A stretch of DNA of 33,761 nucleotides from Actinoallomurus sp. Its GTDB lineage: Bacteria; Actinomycetota; Actinomycetes; Streptosporangiales; Streptosporangiaceae. Shown piece by piece: positions 31,407-33,761 of the stretch. The stretch spans positions 1-33,761 of the forward strand of contig JAOPYG010000084.1 of the NCBI GenBank assembly GCA_025964685.1, read 5' to 3'. The first letter of the stretch is position 1. Every line of letters begins with the position of its first letter. The notes below the pieces were generated by a model. That model had not been told where the DNA came from. It worked only from the letters and a program-made list of their open reading frames with translations, and did not search any database. The translations under genes and the position numbers were made by a program.

Positions 31407-32177
31407 ATGAGCAGCGTCTCCCGGCGTCCGGACGACTGGCCGCCGCCTCGCATGTCGCGTCGCCGAATCGAAGCAGTTGCTGCCGCTCTCGTTCTCGGCC
31501 TGCCGCTGGTGGGTTGTTCCGGAGGTGACGGCACCGCACAACCGGCGTCCACCCCTACCGTGAAGACGCCGACCCCCACCCCTACGCCGTCACTGCCGCG
31601 CGGTGCGACGACGACAACGCCGGCCCAGCCGCTACGGCTGACCGGGAAGATGACCCGGCCGAGGACGCGTCTGCGGTTCGGGCAGAAGGCGATCGTGCCC
31701 ATCCGCGAGTACAACCCCTTGCCCAAGAGCTACGGCGAGGGGGTGCTGGGCATCGTGGTGCAGCGGATCCGGCAGACCCGCGGCTCCAGGATCGAAGGAA
31801 ACTTCGACGCCCATAGCTGGGCTCTGCTGAAGAGGAGCATCGCGTACTACGCCAAGATCGTCATCACCAACGAAAGCGGCAACGCCATGTCGCTGTCCTT
31901 GCCCCGTTTCGAGGCTCGGCGCAGCGGGGGCGGAGTGGGCAACGTCAGCCTGCTCGGCGGCGAGCTGTCCGGCTGCCCGGAGTCGCCTTCCCCGGACTCG
32001 TTCGACCACAAGGGCGCTCGATGGGTGACCTGCAAGTTCTGGGTGTCGACACCGTCCTACCCGCTCCGAGAGATCTATTACATGACCCCGCCATACGGCA
32101 AGAATGCGCAGCACCCCAACGACCCGGCACCGAGCTTCAACCAGTACTACGACCTCGGGGCGATCATTTGGCACTGA
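31407..32177 (+). CDS. Putative lipoprotein with Thr-Pro linker
   Basis: A 256-residue exported protein. A basic n-region leads into VAAALVLGLPLVGC, a clear lipobox with Cys37. A Thr/Pro-rich linker spans about 46-75 (TPTVKTPTPTPTPSLP). The C-terminal domain of about 170 residues is strand-rich, with YYAKIVITNESGNAMSLSLP resembling DUF4352-like immunoglobulin folds, and two Cys (GCPE; VTCKFW) that could form a disulfide. The function is unknown. The signal is long; an ATG at codon 16 would give a shorter one but lacks any start signal. Confidence 0.8.
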   Translation: MSSVSRRPDDWPPPRMSRRRIEAVAAALVLGLPLVGCSGGDGTAQPASTPTVKTPTPTPTPSLPRGATTTTPAQPLRLTGKMTRPRTRLRFGQKAIVPIREYNPLPKSYGEGVLGIVVQRIRQTRGSRIEGNFDAHSWALLKRSIAYYAKIVITNESGNAMSLSLPRFEARRSGGGVGNVSLLGGELSGCPESPSPDSFDHKGARWVTCKFWVSTPSYPLREIYYMTPPYGKNAQHPNDPAPSFNQYYDLGAIIWH

Positions 32178-32256
32178 AAGCCGTCCATCGTGGCCCACAA
32201 TCGGGTACGCCGGTCCTGACCGTCCGACTTCTTGACTTTCGGGCTGCATCGACTGG

Positions 32257-32709
32257 CTACACGCGCATGTCGGGCACATTGCTGTAGCGGTCAGCATCGC
32301 CAGTCTCTACGTTCACGACCCAGGTCTTAGCCACCTTGTCGTGCAGAGTCTGGTTGTCGCGGTCCCAAAGAATCCATGCCAAGTCGAGGATCCCGCCGAC
32401 TCCGACGGTGATGAGCGAGAAGATGAGTTGGAACCCGACCCTCCAGGCGGCGGTGCGCCAACCGATCTCGTCGAAGCTCACCCTCACCACCTTGATGCCC
32501 ATGGCGCGCTTGCCAAGCGTCTGCCCCCACCAGCCGTGCTGAATCCAGTAATAAGCGAAGAAGATCAGCGGGTTGGCGACGAAGGACGAGGTGTCGCCAA
32601 CGTTGCCGCGGAAAATCAGCCAGTTCAGCACCGCCATGCAGAACCCGTCGATGAGTGCCGCGACGAGTCTGCGCCCACGGCCGGCAAGCTCGACCTGTCG
32701 TTGCGCCAT
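32257..32709 (-). CDS. RDD family membrane protein
   Basis: A 150-residue membrane protein. The RDD signature is visible as GRRLVAALIDGF (Arg and Asp in the first helix) and WGQTLGKRAMGIKVVR, with a last helix followed by RDNQTLHDKVAKTWVV. Three or four membrane helices are predicted. RDD proteins are of unclear function; some support ion exchange or transport. A -10 TACGAT ends 8 bases before the ATG. Confidence 0.9.
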   Translation of the reverse strand: MAQRQVELAGRGRRLVAALIDGFCMAVLNWLIFRGNVGDTSSFVANPLIFFAYYWIQHGWWGQTLGKRAMGIKVVRVSFDEIGWRTAAWRVGFQLIFSLITVGVGGILDLAWILWDRDNQTLHDKVAKTWVVNVETGDADRYSNVPDMRV

Positions 32710-32717
32710 GCCGCGTG

Positions 32718-32723
32718 ATCGTA
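32718..32723 (-). promoter_or_regulatory. -10 box TACGAT, leaderless start of RDD gene
   Basis: On the minus strand TACGAT is followed by eight bases and the ATG at 32709, the same hexamer and spacing as at 6312. The remaining 32724-32992 spacer shows no gene I can support. Confidence 0.5.
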
Positions 32724-32992
32724 CTGGTGACGCCGGCTTGCCGGGAATGGCTGAGAATCATTTCAACGCACGTGGCCGGTTCCGGGCGCGAGGGATTGGT
32801 TGGTTGCCAACAGCCGGTTATCCTCCCTGCCGCCGTTCCACCCGTACGGGAAGCGGACCTGGGGCCGAATTGCCGTCATCGTTGCCGTAGACACTCACAC
32901 CTAGTGCGTTGACCATGAACGTTCACCGGGCCTGGTGGCACGCCGGTCGTGATGTCGATGGTTGTCGCCTCACGCTGGACGCATATGGCCGA

Positions 32993-33301
32993 TCAGGTGT
33001 CGCCCATGCCGAACACGTCGTGGATCGGCCGCACCTCAACCGCCACTACATGGAAATCAACGACGCGTTCGGCGATCGCACGCGCCCGTTCCGGAGTCGC
33101 GCATTCGATCACGTGATAGGCGGTCAGTTGTTCGGTCGCCTCAATGAACGGCCCGTCCGTCGGAATAGATCCATCCCCACGCCACCGGATGGTCGTCGTG
33201 TTCATTGACGAGGCCAACCCGGCTCCGTTCAACATCTCGCCCGAGCCCACCAAATCCTGGTGGAGTGCTTCATGTCTGCCCAAACCGGTCAGGAATCGAG
33301 A
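32993..33301 (-). pseudogene. YCII-domain protein, 5'-truncated remnant
   Basis: The frame contains HEALHQDLVGSGEMLNGAGL, TDGPFIEATEQLTAYHVIEC and VEVRPIHDVFGM, the middle and end of a YCII/DGPF-domain protein (normally about 115-140 residues). The expected N-terminal strand MKYxxLIY and the following helix are missing: upstream of about 33301 the frame no longer resembles the family and has no ATG or GTG before a stop near 33353. The lost part would overlap the VOC gene. A TTG at 33283 could in theory start a 96-residue product. Confidence 0.6.
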
Positions 33302-33324
33302 AGCGCCGACCCCCGAGCCGCACC

Positions 33325-33330
33325 TAGCGT
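33325..33330 (+). promoter_or_regulatory. -10 box TAGCGT of VOC gene
   Basis: TAGCGT ends 7 bases before an ATG at 33338 (leaderless option) and 40 bases before the ATG at 33371 (leader of about 33 bases with AGGAG). Confidence 0.5.
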
Positions 33331-33370
33331 GACCGGCATGGACATCACCACCACGACCTCAGGAGTGACC

Positions 33371-33727
33371 ATGACCGGCTCTTCCACCCAGGGAATCAAG
33401 ACCGTGCTGCATCCCGTGTCCGACCTGGCAAGGGCCAAGGCGGTGTACGCCGCCCTGCTCGGCGTCCCGCCGCAGGCCGACGAGTCCTACTACGTCGGCT
33501 TCGAGGCCGAGGGCCAGCACATCGGGCTGGTGCCGGGCGGTGGACCGCAGGGTATGACCTCATCGGTGGCCTACTGGCACGTGCCGGACATCGAGGCGAA
33601 GCTGGCCGAGGTGACCGCCGCGGGTGCCACCGTGAAGGAGCCCGCGCACGACGTCGGTGGCGGCCGCCTGGTGGCCACCGTCACCGACCCCGACGGCAAC
33701 GTGCTCGGGCTGCTCCAGGACCCGTGA
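33371..33727 (+). CDS. VOC superfamily (glyoxalase/bleomycin resistance-like) protein
   Basis: A 118-residue protein with the paired beta-alpha-beta-beta-beta modules of the vicinal oxygen chelate fold: IKTVLHPVSDLARAKAVYAA then YYVGFEAEGQHIGLVPGG, and VAYWHVPDIEAKLAEVTAAG then RLVATVTDPDGNVLGLLQDP. Potential metal ligands are the His in LHPV and Glu/Gln positions. It may be a lyase, isomerase, dioxygenase or a binding protein. The ATG at 33371 is preceded by AGGAG at 5 bases. A second start at 33338, 7 bases after a -10 box, would add 11 residues rich in Thr. Confidence 0.88.
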   Translation: MTGSSTQGIKTVLHPVSDLARAKAVYAALLGVPPQADESYYVGFEAEGQHIGLVPGGGPQGMTSSVAYWHVPDIEAKLAEVTAAGATVKEPAHDVGGGRLVATVTDPDGNVLGLLQDP

Positions 33728-33761
33728 GTGCCGGCCCCGCTCCCGCGCTCAGCGTCGTCCC

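Noticed and set aside
31548..31600. Repetitive Pro/Thr codons, checked as a tandem DNA repeat
   Set aside because: It is the Thr-Pro linker of a lipoprotein; the repeats are short, irregular and coding.
32909..33208. 99-codon open frame on the plus strand
   Set aside because: It is antisense to the YCII remnant, which has recognisable family motifs on the other strand.
1..33761. CRISPR arrays, tRNA or rRNA genes, insertion sequences, prophage or conjugative genes, biosynthetic core enzymes
   Set aside because: Looked for and not seen on either strand.

Overview
The window is 33.8 kb of very GC-rich, densely packed chromosomal DNA with GTG, TTG and ATG starts, WhiB, MsiK, SepF-like and Rpf-type genes, and many promoters that appear to give leaderless mRNAs. 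This is an actinomycete. A Streptosporangiales genus such as Actinoallomurus or Actinomadura is a guess from gene content only. No tRNA, rRNA, CRISPR array, insertion sequence or phage gene was seen.

Layout. 1-3933: the end of a sugar ABC importer operon (binding protein, cut by the window edge, and two permeases), then a structured leader matching in context the msiK RNA motif, and an MsiK/UgpC-type ATPase. 3956-9785: DUF6458 protein, FadE-type acyl-CoA dehydrogenase, beta-helix membrane protein, SDR oxidoreductase, rhomboid protease and an MfpA-like pentapeptide protein. 9787-11870: a WhiB gene coupled to a small protein resembling the glutamyl-tRNA reductase dimerization domain, a divergent GNAT gene with twin palindromes between them, a SLATT-like two-helix membrane protein and a small unknown. 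11874-18633: a second sugar importer (permease, permease, Tat lipoprotein) with no ATPase, divergent from a LacI repressor and a family 3 glycoside hydrolase. 18637-21668: Ohr peroxidase, its divergent TetR regulator with two palindromic operators, and a secreted 5'-nucleotidase. 21879-26869: hemerythrin protein, YraQ/TIGR03943 permease pair, DUF1275 membrane protein coupled to an AtuA-family protein. 26990-33761: small accessory genes (GNAT, methyltransferase, SepF-like, DinB, Rpf-like lipoprotein, lipoprotein, RDD, VOC) mixed with three gene remnants (DHFR-like, cupin, YCII).

How it works together. The strongest functional unit is carbohydrate uptake: two CUT1-type importers, one lacking its own ATPase, plus an MsiK-type ATPase that could energise both, a LacI repressor with operator-like sites in the divergent spacer, and a cytoplasmic GH3 enzyme to hydrolyse the imported oligosaccharide. 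The most unusual signals are the msiK-like leader RNA, about eleven genes whose start codon lies 6-8 nt after an xAxxxT -10 box, the free-standing GluTR-dimerization-like protein coupled to WhiB under a double palindrome, and a DHFR-like gene collapsed to 40 codons by what looks like an internal deletion.
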